64,000 bases of DNA from Nocardioidaceae bacterium (GTDB taxonomy: Bacteria; Actinomycetota; Actinomycetes; Propionibacteriales; Nocardioidaceae), in assembly GCA_030447865.1 (NCBI GenBank), contig JAUJOD010000006.1, positions 24,944-88,943 of the forward strand. Reading direction: 5' to 3'. A program made the translations under genes and the position numbers. Positions 45,897-58,085 of the stretch are shown piece after piece. Within the stretch, counting starts at the first letter, position 1, and every line of letters starts with the position of its first letter. The notes beneath the pieces are model-generated. The model was not told the origin of the DNA and searched no databases. It saw only the letters and a program-made list of their open reading frames with translations.

Positions 45897-47390
45897 GTGC
45901 ACTTCTACGAACTCTTCGAGTACTACCCGGTCCCCGCTGGGCAGGTCAAGAGCGCCGCCGACGCCACCCGCAACCGCGCGTCGGCCATCAAGACACTCGC
46001 CGACCAGGTCGAGTCAGATCACCGGCAGGCCGTCGGAGCCGTGGCCGGCACTCTCAAGGACACGCTTGTCGACGCTCCCGCGGAAGCAGTCACCACGGCG
46101 AGCGCCGTACACCAAGAGGCGGAGTTCGCCGCCGGATGCCTTGAGCTCTTCAGCTTCGGGATCGACACCTTCAACTACAACAGCACGAGTCCCCGCTCGG
46201 TGTCCCGCCTCAACAGCGCTTACCTGACGGCTTCCGTCAACAACTTCGGCGTGACGTACGACGACCCGGGCGCCACCGCGACGCAACAGGAACGCCAGCA
46301 AGCCAACGACGACTACACCCTTGCTGTCAGCACCGCCCGCGCAGCGCTCATCCGCGAACTCACCGCGGAGTACAACCGGCTCGATGGAAACCTTGACGAC
46401 AGGGCAATCGAAATCGGCGCGATGCTCGACCGAGGTCCGACGCTGTCCGACGTACAAAGCATGTGGAGAGCTGGGGCGCTGCCGCCCTACGCCATGATCG
46501 TCTACCCGTACTACGGCCTGGACGACATCGCCATGCCCGAGTCGGCGCAGCGCGAGCTCGTTGACTACCTGTTGTCTCACCCGGACCAGTTCACCAATGC
46601 CGCCTACACGACGTTCCTGCTCGGACTGAGCGAGGTGCAGCGAGGCCGACTCGTCGACGGCTTCGTGACAACCCTGCAAGACGCCGGCAGGTTAGAGGGT
46701 GAGCCACCCGAGCTGTATCGCGAATGGATCTGGTGGACGATGCTTTCCGGCGTCCCACCGGAGGAGATGGTCCGGCGCGCCGAGCAGGAGGGAGTAACGG
46801 CCGACACGTTCGAGGTCCTGGATGGTCTAGCCGTCTTCCGAAGCCCCGACGGCCGGCCCTACTTCTTGCTCGACGACGACGATGGCGCCAGCGAGATCGC
46901 CCGGGCGGTTGAACTGATCAACGGCCGGCAGCCGAGTTACTCCGACGCTCGACGTGATGCCAACTACTGGACGTTCGACGGGCCATTGTGGCAACAGAGT
47001 GACGTGTCGCTAGTTCTCGACAACGGGGGCGCGATCGTGGCCACCCCCGAGGGGATTCTGATGGCAGCCGCCGGAGATTCAGACCTCGGTCTCCCCAACC
47101 TCATCGACCTGTTCTCGGTGAAAGGCGGAGTCACCTACGGAGAAATGTTCGTGACCAACGGGTCTCACGACGACCCAGCAGAGATGCTGCGGGCCGCTGT
47201 CACGGAGGACACGCTGAACGGCATACCACTGAGCCCGCTCCTGGCTCACGAGCGAATCCACTCAGAGCAGTGGGCGGTCTACGGGTACTACCGGTACATC
47301 TATGAATACATCCGGGAGGGCTTTGACGGCTGCGAGAATCGGTTTGAGCAAGAGGCGGGTCTGAAGGAAGGCGGCTACAGCTGCGACTGA
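45897..47390 (+). CDS. Putative secreted effector: WXG100-like helical N-terminus and C-terminal zincin (HERIH)
   Basis: A 497-residue protein. The first ~80 residues are helical and Ala-rich (FEYYPVPAGQVKSAADATRN), like WXG100/ESX-secreted antitoxin-toxin leaders. The middle (about 190-330) is helical and resembles no family I know. The C-terminus has LLAHERIHSEQWAVYG (His451-Glu452, His455), an HExxH zinc site, then NRFEQEAGL about 30 residues later, where Glu484 or Glu486 can be the third ligand. This HExxH...Q...G...N-x-x-E-x-E-A layout occurs in metallopeptidase toxin domains. GTG 45897 has GAGAGGGG upstream. No immunity gene is recognised; the divergent lipoprotein is one candidate. Confidence 0.6.
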   Translation: MHFYELFEYYPVPAGQVKSAADATRNRASAIKTLADQVESDHRQAVGAVAGTLKDTLVDAPAEAVTTASAVHQEAEFAAGCLELFSFGIDTFNYNSTSPRSVSRLNSAYLTASVNNFGVTYDDPGATATQQERQQANDDYTLAVSTARAALIRELTAEYNRLDGNLDDRAIEIGAMLDRGPTLSDVQSMWRAGALPPYAMIVYPYYGLDDIAMPESAQRELVDYLLSHPDQFTNAAYTTFLLGLSEVQRGRLVDGFVTTLQDAGRLEGEPPELYREWIWWTMLSGVPPEEMVRRAEQEGVTADTFEVLDGLAVFRSPDGRPYFLLDDDDGASEIARAVELINGRQPSYSDARRDANYWTFDGPLWQQSDVSLVLDNGGAIVATPEGILMAAAGDSDLGLPNLIDLFSVKGGVTYGEMFVTNGSHDDPAEMLRAAVTEDTLNGIPLSPLLAHERIHSEQWAVYGYYRYIYEYIREGFDGCENRFEQEAGLKEGGYSCD

Positions 47391-47434
47391 GTCGTCAAGA
47401 TCTCCTCGACCGAGGCGGCAGGGGGTTCCCGGGC

Positions 47435-48691
47435 TTACGCGGAATCGTCCGGGTCCGTGCCCGGCGAGAGTGCTCCAAGAGCGAGGCGGCTGGCCAAGAG
47501 CAGCCCCAGCAAGATCGCTAGGCAAGCCACCAGGAGAACGTCAGTCCCGTAGCGGCTCGAGATGATGCCGGCGAGCAAGGGCCCTAGCGGGCTTATCGTG
47601 CCGGTCAACAGCCCCAGGCTGCTGCTCGTTCGCCCGAGTTGATCGTCAGGGACGTCCGCGTACAGCGCTGTGATCATCTGCGTATTGGTGAGCGGCACGG
47701 GGATAGCCATGATGGCGAACGCGCAACCTAGAAAGATCGGGTTGTGGGTCTGCGTCGCTGCCGTTAGACCAACTGCCCACGTCACGCCAAAGATGGCCAG
47801 AGTACTGGTCCACGGAATTCGCTCCGACGAACGTCCCGCCCATGCTGCACCGAGAATCCCTCCCAGCGAGCCGAGGGAAAACATCACGCCGATCATGAAG
47901 GCGCCTGCGCCGGCCGAGGCTGCTCGCACCAGCAGCGCCAAAGCCATGCCCTGAGTTAAGAGGTTCATCCCCACAGCCAAGGTGGCACCACTTCTCAAGA
48001 GAGGGTGGGCCACCAGCTGCCGGAAGCCGGAGAGGAAGCCCGCAGACCTGTGCCCATGCTGGTGGTCTTGCGGTCGCTGGATAACCAGTGAATAAACCAG
48101 GACAGCGCTTATCCCGAACGTGAGTGCATCGATCGCGAACGGCAGCCACGAAGCAACTTGGAACAGCAGACCTCCGATTGGCGGTGCCAAGAGTGTGACG
48201 AGATGCAGACGGGCTTCCATCCACGCCACAGCTTTGGACCTGAAGTCCCGAGGCGCAATGGTCTTGACCAAGATCCGTTCCGCCGGCAGTGCTAGCGCGC
48301 TACCCGCACCGTCAAGCAGCGCCACTGCGACAACGAGACCCAACAGGAAGTGGCCCGACATGAGAACCAAGCTCAAGGCGAGAAACAGCACGCAGCGAAC
48401 GGACTCGCAAATGCTCAGTGCCAGTTTCGGGTCTACACGATCAATGAGGTAGCCGGCTGGGAGGCGCGCCACCAGTCGCCCGGCCAATAAGGCGAATCCG
48501 GTCACTCCAACCCACAGGGCGTCCCCTGTCTCGACGAGTACGAGCAGGGGGAACGCGAGAGTGGAGAAATCCGATCCGACTTCGGACAGAAAGGCGGCGA
48601 CCCAATAGCGCCGCAGGTTTCGACGCCACACAGACGTCGAGGGAGGCCTCCCAGCCTCCCTCGACACTGACCTCTGGTGTGACCCCGTCAC
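47435..48691 (-). CDS. MFS transporter
   Basis: A 418-residue protein with about twelve transmembrane helices and a short charged N-terminus (ending WRRNLRRYWVAAFLSEVGSD). The layout LLVLVETGDALWVGVTGFAL with LPAGYLIDRVDPK matches MFS exporters of the MFS_1/MFS_3 kind. GTG 48691 starts eleven bases after the stop of the upstream gene, so the two form an operon. Next to a peptide gene and its likely regulator, export of a small molecule or peptide is a reasonable guess. Confidence 0.85.
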   Translation of the reverse strand: MTGSHQRSVSREAGRPPSTSVWRRNLRRYWVAAFLSEVGSDFSTLAFPLLVLVETGDALWVGVTGFALLAGRLVARLPAGYLIDRVDPKLALSICESVRCVLFLALSLVLMSGHFLLGLVVAVALLDGAGSALALPAERILVKTIAPRDFRSKAVAWMEARLHLVTLLAPPIGGLLFQVASWLPFAIDALTFGISAVLVYSLVIQRPQDHQHGHRSAGFLSGFRQLVAHPLLRSGATLAVGMNLLTQGMALALLVRAASAGAGAFMIGVMFSLGSLGGILGAAWAGRSSERIPWTSTLAIFGVTWAVGLTAATQTHNPIFLGCAFAIMAIPVPLTNTQMITALYADVPDDQLGRTSSSLGLLTGTISPLGPLLAGIISSRYGTDVLLVACLAILLGLLLASRLALGALSPGTDPDDSA

Positions 48692-48701
48692 ACGCGACAG
48701 A

Positions 48702-49355
48702 TTAGTGGTTGATGCAGTGCTTCCAGGCTTCAACGACGACGCCGTCAGGGTCATCGCTGAACTTCCAGAACGTCGGGATCAGCGTCAAGTTCTCGTAATC
48801 ACGTTTCGCGCCGGCCTGAAAGGTGAGGGTCCGGTTGCTGTGGTCGAGCGACTCCACAAGGATCTCCCCGTCCCCCAACGGCAGCTCGCGGTGCGCCAGC
48901 GCAATACCGAGCACATCTCCGAGTCCGCGCGACACGATTTGGCGAGCAAGCTCGTTCAGCCGTTCCTCACTGGACCTCAGCTGCTCAAGCTTCGGCAACG
49001 AGGCTCGAGGGAACTGATCTTGACGGATGAACTCGACAGGTCGCCATTGCGCTTCGGCGCCCGTCTCGTCAATGACCCAGGCGAACGGGATGGCTCCGGC
49101 CACCTCTGCTGCTTCGAAGGGGCGGAGATGCGCGAATTGGCCTTCGAACCATTCAACGAGTCGCTCGTCGTCACCCAAAGAGAAGTGCCGATGTGCCATC
49201 GTCAGTCCGATAGCGTCAGCCAGACCCAGCCCCACGATCACCCTACCGATGGCTTGAATCTGTGAGCTTCCCTGAACCTGCTCGAAACGAGCCAGTGCAC
49301 CGTCCAACTCATCCAACGAGTTGAAGGTGTCAGGACTGTATGTTGGTGCGAACAT
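48702..49355 (-). CDS. Protein of unknown function with an internal repeat
   Basis: A 217-residue soluble protein. Two related segments, GLGLADAIGLTMAHRHFSLG and RGLGDVLGIALAHRELPLGD, sit about 100 residues apart, each followed by an acidic ERLVE or EILVE, so the protein is probably an internal duplication. The conserved AHR-[HE]-[FL] may bind a ligand or metal. No family is recognised. It is co-transcribed with the MFS gene and preceded by the TTGAC-repeat site shared with the peptide gene. Confidence 0.7.
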   Translation of the reverse strand: MFAPTYSPDTFNSLDELDGALARFEQVQGSSQIQAIGRVIVGLGLADAIGLTMAHRHFSLGDDERLVEWFEGQFAHLRPFEAAEVAGAIPFAWVIDETGAEAQWRPVEFIRQDQFPRASLPKLEQLRSSEERLNELARQIVSRGLGDVLGIALAHRELPLGDGEILVESLDHSNRTLTFQAGAKRDYENLTLIPTFWKFSDDPDGVVVEAWKHCINH

Positions 49356-49908
49356 AGCGGTTCCCCAATCTTGTGACCCCCGCTGGGCCACATGCCCCTC
49401 ACTCTGCTCTTGTCAACTGCTGGTGTCAATAGTGGTCAAAGACGTTTGCCCACAGTCCTTTAGCCAAACTCCGCCACCCGCCTCGGCGCTGCCGACCGCA
49501 CTCACCCCTGGAGAATCGCTTGCCCTGTACTGATGCGGCTGGTCAGAGCTGTCCTGACCGGCTAGCGCCATACGCGGTGTCGCAGCTGCCCCGGCCACCG
49601 ACCGCCGGCACACGCCCCGGCCGGCGGTGCCGGTGTTGGACGACCAAATTCGTCGGGTTCACCGTGACGCCACGCGGCCGCCTTGGTCGCGCTGATTCCA
49701 CACCAAGTGTTGGGGCCCACCGCCCTACGACCGACGACATCTGCCTCAGTGCCTGGGTCGCGGAGATGACCTAGCTGCTCGGCCTCAGCTTCTGGCCGAA
49801 GGGAAATGCGGGTCGGGGCTCACCGGCACCCACCACCCTCCTGCGCGCGCTGAGCACTCGTCCAGCGTGCCGTCTTCCGGATTGTCCTTGAGCCGTCACA
49901 CTTGGTGC
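49356..49908. other. Regulatory intergenic region between the 217-residue protein and the XRE-TPR regulator
   Basis: About 550 bases holding the promoters of two divergent units. No gene is supported. The TTGAC-repeat cluster lies at 49404-49439. Confidence 0.5.
49404..49439 (-). promoter_or_regulatory. Direct-repeat operator before the 217-residue protein/MFS operon
   Basis: On the minus strand, TTGACCACTATTGACA (49439-49424) contains two TTGAC words ten bases apart, followed by TTGACACCAGCAG and TTGACAAGAGCAG as adjacent 13-mers. The first 16 bases match the site at 51492-51507 at 13 positions. It ends 69 bases before ATG 49355. Confidence 0.6.
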
Positions 49909-51267
49909 GTGGACGCTCAGCAGGTCAACTTGCTCAAGGGGATCGACCCGAAGGTTCTTGGCCAACGTATACGTGCAAGCCGTATGGCAAAGGGCCTCAC
50001 CCAGGGGCAGATCGCTGGACAGGAGGCGTCCGTCGCATACGTGTCTCGCATCGAGGCCGGTCAGCGCAGACCCAGCTCGAAGCTTCTCGAACAGTTCGCC
50101 GTCCGACTAAAAACGACGGTCGACGATCTACTTCTGGGGCCGAATGACGAGCAGCTCGGCGAGATGCGGTTGGCCCTAGATTATGCAGAGCTGTCACTGG
50201 AGTATGGCGAAGGCGTGGACGCGGAAGCACAAACGAACCGAGTACTGGCCTACTCCGGCGACGGCGGCCCCCCTTGCGATGAGTTGCACCGCCGCGCTCT
50301 GTATCTGCACGCACGAGCCTTGGAGACGCAGGGACGATTGGACGACGCGATTCTTGACCTTGAGCACTTGGTGGGGCAGGGCGGCAGTGATCTTCCGTGG
50401 GTCAGGGCGAACATTGCGCTCAGTCGATGTTACCGCGAAGCCGGCGACCTTTCGAAGGCGATTGAGGTAGGTCAGCCAGTCCTCGGAGCACTGGCGGCCA
50501 ACCAGATGGAGTCATCGGATGAAGCGGTTCAGCTGGTGGTCACTATGGCTGCAGCGTACTTCGAGCGAGGTGACCTCGGCCGCGCGATCCGCCTGTGCCG
50601 CACGGCGATCGCAACTGCGGAGGAGTTCGGTTCGCCGGCTGCACGGGCGGCGGCATATTGGAACGCCAGCTTGATGGAGTCACAACGAGGCGCGGTGGTC
50701 GCGGCGATACCGCTGGCCCGGAAGGCGCTCGCGCTGTTGGGTGAGGGTCAGGACGCCCGCAACCTCGCTCGCCTGCGGTCGGCATTGGGGATTATGCAAC
50801 TTCGGCTCGACCCTCCTGAAATCGCCGATGCAGAGGAGAACCTGAAGCGGGCAAGCCGCGAACTGCTGTCATCGAGTGCCAGCCCCCTCGACATCGCCAG
50901 GAACGAAGTGGCATTGGCCCGAGCGTTGTACATGGCTGGGGACTTAAGCGAAGCGAGAGATCTGGCCCACCGCACCTATATCGACACAGTTGGCTTGGCC
51001 CCACTGATTGCGGCCGACGCAAGAGCCCTAGAGGGACAGGCAGCCGCTGGGCAAGGCGATGTCACACACGCCAATGATGCCTATCGCGACGCCATTCTGA
51101 TCTTGACCGGTGTCGGAGCTGATCGCACTGCCGCGCAGCTGTGGTTCGAGCTGGCGGGTCTTCTCGAAGAAGTAGGCGCGGCTGACGCAGCCCGCGACGC
51201 CTACCGCAGCGCTGCGGCGTCTACTGGCTTGACGGCTCGCGCCAGCGTGGCCACGCGTCGTAAGTGA
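49909..51267 (+). CDS. XRE-family regulator with C-terminal TPR repeats (RRNPP-like architecture)
   Basis: A 452-residue protein. The HTH (about 14-70) is LGQRIRASRMAKGLTQGQIA and YVSRIEAGQRRPSSKLLEQF. From about residue 85 the rest is all-helical TPR-like: YAELSLEYGEGVDAEAQTNR, ALYLHARALETQGRLDDAIL, AAAYFERGDLGRAIRLCRTA and so on. This matches peptide-sensing RRNPP regulators, where the TPR groove binds a signal peptide. A small secreted-peptide gene converges on its 3' end and shares a repeat site with the operon on its other side. GTG 49909 gives a natural N-terminus; CTG/ATG-type starts further up add unlikely residues. Confidence 0.85.
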   Translation: MDAQQVNLLKGIDPKVLGQRIRASRMAKGLTQGQIAGQEASVAYVSRIEAGQRRPSSKLLEQFAVRLKTTVDDLLLGPNDEQLGEMRLALDYAELSLEYGEGVDAEAQTNRVLAYSGDGGPPCDELHRRALYLHARALETQGRLDDAILDLEHLVGQGGSDLPWVRANIALSRCYREAGDLSKAIEVGQPVLGALAANQMESSDEAVQLVVTMAAAYFERGDLGRAIRLCRTAIATAEEFGSPAARAAAYWNASLMESQRGAVVAAIPLARKALALLGEGQDARNLARLRSALGIMQLRLDPPEIADAEENLKRASRELLSSSASPLDIARNEVALARALYMAGDLSEARDLAHRTYIDTVGLAPLIAADARALEGQAAAGQGDVTHANDAYRDAILILTGVGADRTAAQLWFELAGLLEEVGAADAARDAYRSAAASTGLTARASVATRRK

Positions 51268-51309
51268 CAGCGGGTGCCATCACCCCCCCGGCCACTCCTC
51301 ACGGGTGTT

Positions 51310-51459
51310 TCAGCAGCACCAAGGGCCACCATCAGCCACGAATTGGCCGGCGTCAGCCCCTCGCCCTCGAAGTGCATCCTCCCCAGACGTTGGCGCAAGC
51401 GAGGCGAGCAGCGCGAGCGCTAATGCGGCGATCACGAACTTGCTGGTTGATCGGATCAT
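51310..51459 (-). CDS. Small secreted peptide, candidate signal pre-peptide
   Basis: A 49-residue product. Residues 1-7 are basic (MIRSTSK), 8-23 form a hydrophobic core (FVIAALALALLASLAP), and cleavage is likely near residues 22-26. The exported part, about 25 residues, ends ADGGPWCC. GAAAGGGG sits six bases before ATG 51459, one of the better ribosome sites in this window, which supports a real gene despite the size. It converges on the XRE-TPR gene with 42 bases between the stops. A role as pheromone precursor is inferred from the RRNPP-type neighbour and the shared promoter site. Confidence 0.65.
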   Translation of the reverse strand: MIRSTSKFVIAALALALLASLAPTSGEDALRGRGADAGQFVADGGPWCC

Positions 51460-51489
51460 GTCGGCCCCTTTCCAAGCGATCGGACACCG

Positions 51490-51518
51490 CTTGTCAAGAG
51501 CAGTCAACTTTAGACAAG
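51490..51518 (-). promoter_or_regulatory. Direct-repeat operator before the peptide gene
   Basis: On the minus strand, TTGACTGCTCTTGACA (51507-51492) has two TTGAC words ten bases apart, as at 49424-49439. An inverted repeat CTTGTC/GACAAG (51490-51495, 51513-51518) brackets it. It ends 33 bases before ATG 51459. Confidence 0.6.
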
Positions 51519-52559
51519 TAGATATTGCCAGAGCTTGCCACCACGAGGTGGCGGGGCGGGCGCACTCTGGCCCTGGACCGCAACGGGCCAGGGCGCAGCG
51601 AGCGCGCGAACTCTGATGGACGTCCGCAGCGTCACCCGGTTGGTCCGCTGTGCCACGCCCGCTTGCGCCACGTCAGGAACACCCGGCCGGCGGCCGGCAG
51701 AAAAGCGCCGCGACAGATGGGCCCCGGCAGCCGTAGGTGGTGGCGACCACGCCGCAACCGAACAGCCGACCAGCGTTTCTGCCGTCTCCGCCATCAGCTC
51801 CGTCTAACAGCCGTACTCACCAGACGCTCTCACCGCGAGGCGAGCAGTCCGGGCATCGTCGAGGGCAGACCTGTGCGCTCATCAATCACCTCGGACTTCG
51901 ACAAATCCGTTTGCTTGGCGCTAGGAATCTCGGAGTCCCAGGCATGTTTCTACGGCCCCAGCAGCGGGTCAGCGTCTTCCGCACCCCAAATAGCCCGCCT
52001 GAAAAGCAAGAGCAGATCATCGACTCGCTATGGCTAGGCCCCCATGCTCCGTACTGACAACCTGCAGGCGCTCCTCAGATTTACCTGGAGGCGGAGTCGG
52101 TGACCCGCCTCCGCCGCCCGGAGTCGACGAACTGGAGCGCCGAGGCGCGCCGAATGTCGGATGGTCGCCAATGGACGTAGTGGCAGCCGGCCGACAACTC
52201 GATCGCGCCCGACGTTGTCGCGTGGGCCTCTCCGGCGAGCGGAACGCTGGACGCCTTGCCCGTCCTGAGGACCGCCCCAGCTCGTCACACGGCGGTACGG
52301 GCTCAACGGGCCCTCCGTGAGCGTCGACTCCTTCCGGTGGAGACCAACGGCTGCGGAACCGACGAGTGACTACGTCGAGGCCGAGGGCTGGTCGCCCCAC
52401 GGCGAGTGCATCAAGCTCTCAAAGGGGGGAGAGCGGGCGGCGCCGCTGTGCGGTTGGGCGGTACGCCGACTGCCTGCCCTGTCACGTTCAACGCCAGGGG
52501 GCTCCACTCGGCAGCCGGTCCAATGAGGACGGGAGCATCAGCGGATGGTTCTCGTCGCC
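51519..52559. other. Gene-poor region, nothing recognised
   Basis: About 1 kb between the peptide promoter and the small membrane protein gene. Frames up to 170 codons are open on both strands, but their composition (Arg/Ser/Pro-rich, no start sites) is that of random reading in GC-rich DNA. No RNA gene or repeat was found. Confidence 0.4.
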
Positions 52560-55908
<3,349 letters not shown>

Positions 55909-55947
55909 GGCACGACCCTAACGCCGCGTGGTGGTCGAGGCTGTTGG

Positions 55948-56340
55948 TCAGGAGTGGTCGGTGTCGAGGTAGAGGCAGAACGGATGACCGGCGGGATCCA
56001 ACATCACCCGCACTGTCTCCTGCGGCTGGTAGGACGCCTCCTCGGCGCCGACGCTGACGGCGTACGCCACCGCTTCCTCCAGGTCGTCTACCTCGATGTC
56101 GAGGTGCATCATCATCTGCGGCTTGCCCTCCTCGGTCGGCCAGACCGGCCGCACGTAGTGCTCCTCGGTCTCGAACGCGAGGTTGTAGCCGGCATCCTCC
56201 GACGGTGCCACGGCGGCCCCCCTTTCGTTCTCGTTGAAGATCTGCCAACCGAGGAGCCGGGCGTAGAAGCGTGCCAGCTCACGCCCATCCGGTGCGTCCA
56301 GCTGGACGCCCCACCATTGCGTCTTCGTCCGCAGCGCCAT
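55948..56340 (-). CDS. VOC-family (glyoxalase/bleomycin-resistance fold) protein
   Basis: A 130-residue protein with two beta-alpha-beta-beta-beta units: WWGVQLDAPDGRELARFYAR with LLGWQIF, and MMMHLDIEVDDLEEAVAYAV with VRVMLDPAGHPFCLY. It probably acts as a dimer. Metal ligands of glyoxalase I are not all obvious, and the substrate is unknown. Confidence 0.88.
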   Translation of the reverse strand: MALRTKTQWWGVQLDAPDGRELARFYARLLGWQIFNENERGAAVAPSEDAGYNLAFETEEHYVRPVWPTEEGKPQMMMHLDIEVDDLEEAVAYAVSVGAEEASYQPQETVRVMLDPAGHPFCLYLDTDHS

Positions 56341-56404
56341 GAGCACACCCTCTCACGCGAGAGGGCGGAGCTGCCCAAACAGTCTCGGACTCGACCACCG
56401 CCCC

Positions 56405-56791
56405 TCAGTCGGCTGGGGTCATGTCCACGGTGTCGAGACCGGCCACCTCAAGACAGACGTCGCGGGCCGCGGTAACAGCCTCCTTGCGGTAGCCCAGGGC
56501 TTCGCTCACCGAGTTGAGGTAGGTGGCATTCCCACTCAGCAGAGCGGCCGACTCGTCGCCCACGTCGGCGAATGCGTCGATGATCCGGTAGTCCGCTTCT
56601 GGGTAACTCGCCGCGATGGCGTCGATGGCCGCCAGCTCGCTGTCGAGCGCCTGCAGTAATCCCGCCCTGAGAACGGAGCCTTCCCCTCCTTGGCGAACCG
56701 GCACAGTGAAGTCGAACCTTCGCTCGACCAGGCCGAAGCGTAAGCACGCGGCCTGGTCCTGGGTGAGCTCATGTGTCTCCACGGCAGGCAA
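56405..56791 (-). CDS. Hypothetical protein
   Basis: A frame of up to 128 residues from TTG 56791 (a GTG three codons in is also possible). It is acidic and helical (LDSELAAIDAIAASYPEADY, then NSVSEALGYRKEAVTAARDV). A second short frame, 50 codons from ATG 56926 (MTQPGEGSNPDTVNFG), ends in a different phase just before it, so the two could be one gene split by an indel. No family recognised. Confidence 0.45.
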   Translation of the reverse strand: MPAVETHELTQDQAACLRFGLVERRFDFTVPVRQGGEGSVLRAGLLQALDSELAAIDAIAASYPEADYRIIDAFADVGDESAALLSGNATYLNSVSEALGYRKEAVTAARDVCLEVAGLDTVDMTPAD

Positions 56792-56981
56792 GCGCGAGCG
56801 TCCCGGGTCGACCCGATTCCGCCGGAGGGCCGGTTCGGACAGGACGACCGCGCTCGGACTGACTCCCGGGTTGGTTACCGAAGTTGACCGTGTCAGGGTT
56901 GCTGCCCTCGCCGGGTTGCGTCATGAGGCTCACCGTAGCCGCTCGGAGGTTCGCGGCCGGGAAGGCGAGGTCCGGTGAGAT

Positions 56982-58085
56982 TCAAGCAGGGGTACGTCGA
57001 TGTGCCCGCGCGATCGTTGCGCTGCCCACCACCCGGCTGCCCGTATAAAGCACTGCTGCCTGCCCTGGGGCGATTCCGGTGGCCGGCTGCGCGAGGTCGA
57101 TCTCGACGACGTCGGACTGCCCCGCGCCGGTGACGACCTTGACCAGGGCGGGGTACTCCTCGCCGTGCGCGCGCAGCTGCACCGTGCACGCCAGCTCGGC
57201 CGTCGGCGCGGGCCCGCACCACCGCGGCGAAACCCCGCTCACGGAGTCGACGTCGAGCTCGTCACGAGCGCCCACGGTGACGACTTGGGAGACGGGCTCG
57301 ATGTCGAGCACATAACGCGGTCGCCCGTCCGCGGCCGGTCGGTCGAGCCGCAGGCCGCGCCGCTGCCCGATCGTGTATCCGAACGTGCCGTCGTGGCGGC
57401 CGAGCACCTCACCTGAGCTGTCGACGATGTCGCCGGAGGCAGCGCCGATCCTGTCCCGCAACCAGCCGGCGGTGTCGCCGTCGGAGATGAAACAGATGTC
57501 ATGGCTGTCGGGCTTGGCGGCGACAGCCAGACCACGATGCTGGGCCTCAGCGCGCACTGCCTCTTTTGTCGACCCCCCTAGCGGGAACAGCGACCTCGCC
57601 AGCTGGTCTTGGGTGAGCACGCCGAGGACGTAGGACTGGTCCTTAGCCGGGTCGACCGCTCGGTGCAGCTCGACCAGTCCGTCCACACCGGTGCGCAGCT
57701 GCGCGTAGTGGCCGGTCGCCACCGCGTCGAACCCTAGGGCAACGGCCTTGTCCAGCACAGCGGCGAACTTGATCTTCTCGTTGCAGCGCAGGCACGGGTT
57801 CGGGGTCCGGCCCTGCGCGTACTCGCTGACGAAGTCCTCGACGACCGCCGCATGGAAGGACTCGCTGAGGTCCCAGACGTAGAACGGGATGCCGATGACG
57901 TCGGCCGCGCGACGGGCGTCGTTGGCGTCCTCGATCGTGCAGCAGCCGCGGGCGCCGCTGCGGTAGGACTGGGGATTGCGCGACAACGCGAGGTGGATCC
58001 CGGTCACCTCGTGCCCGGCGTCCGCCGCCCTTGCTGCCGCCACGGCGGAGTCCACTCCGCCCGACATCGCGGCGAGCACCCTCAC
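56982..58085 (-). CDS. mnmA: tRNA-specific 2-thiouridylase MnmA
   Basis: A 367-residue enzyme making 2-thiouridine at the wobble base of Lys, Glu and Gln tRNAs. The PP-loop is [13 protein letters not shown]. Catalytic cysteines are in [13 protein letters not shown] and [11 protein letters not shown]. The C-terminal beta-barrel is complete. GTG 58085 overlaps the stop of the cysteine desulfurase gene by four bases, so sulfur donor and acceptor are made together. Confidence 0.96.
   Translation of the reverse strand: MRVLAAMSGGVDSAVAAARAADAGHEVTGIHLALSRNPQSYRSGARGCCTIEDANDARRAADVIGIPFYVWDLSESFHAAVVEDFVSEYAQGRTPNPCLRCNEKIKFAAVLDKAVALGFDAVATGHYAQLRTGVDGLVELHRAVDPAKDQSYVLGVLTQDQLARSLFPLGGSTKEAVRAEAQHRGLAVAAKPDSHDICFISDGDTAGWLRDRIGAASGDIVDSSGEVLGRHDGTFGYTIGQRRGLRLDRPAADGRPRYVLDIEPVSQVVTVGARDELDVDSVSGVSPRWCGPAPTAELACTVQLRAHGEEYPALVKVVTGAGQSDVVEIDLAQPATGIAPGQAAVLYTGSRVVGSATIARAHRRTPA

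Noticed and set aside
51492..51507. TTGACA as the -35 box of the peptide promoter
   Set aside because: A standard 17-base spacer would put the transcription start too close to the ATG and remove the ribosome site. The matching direct repeat at 49424 suggests a regulator site instead.
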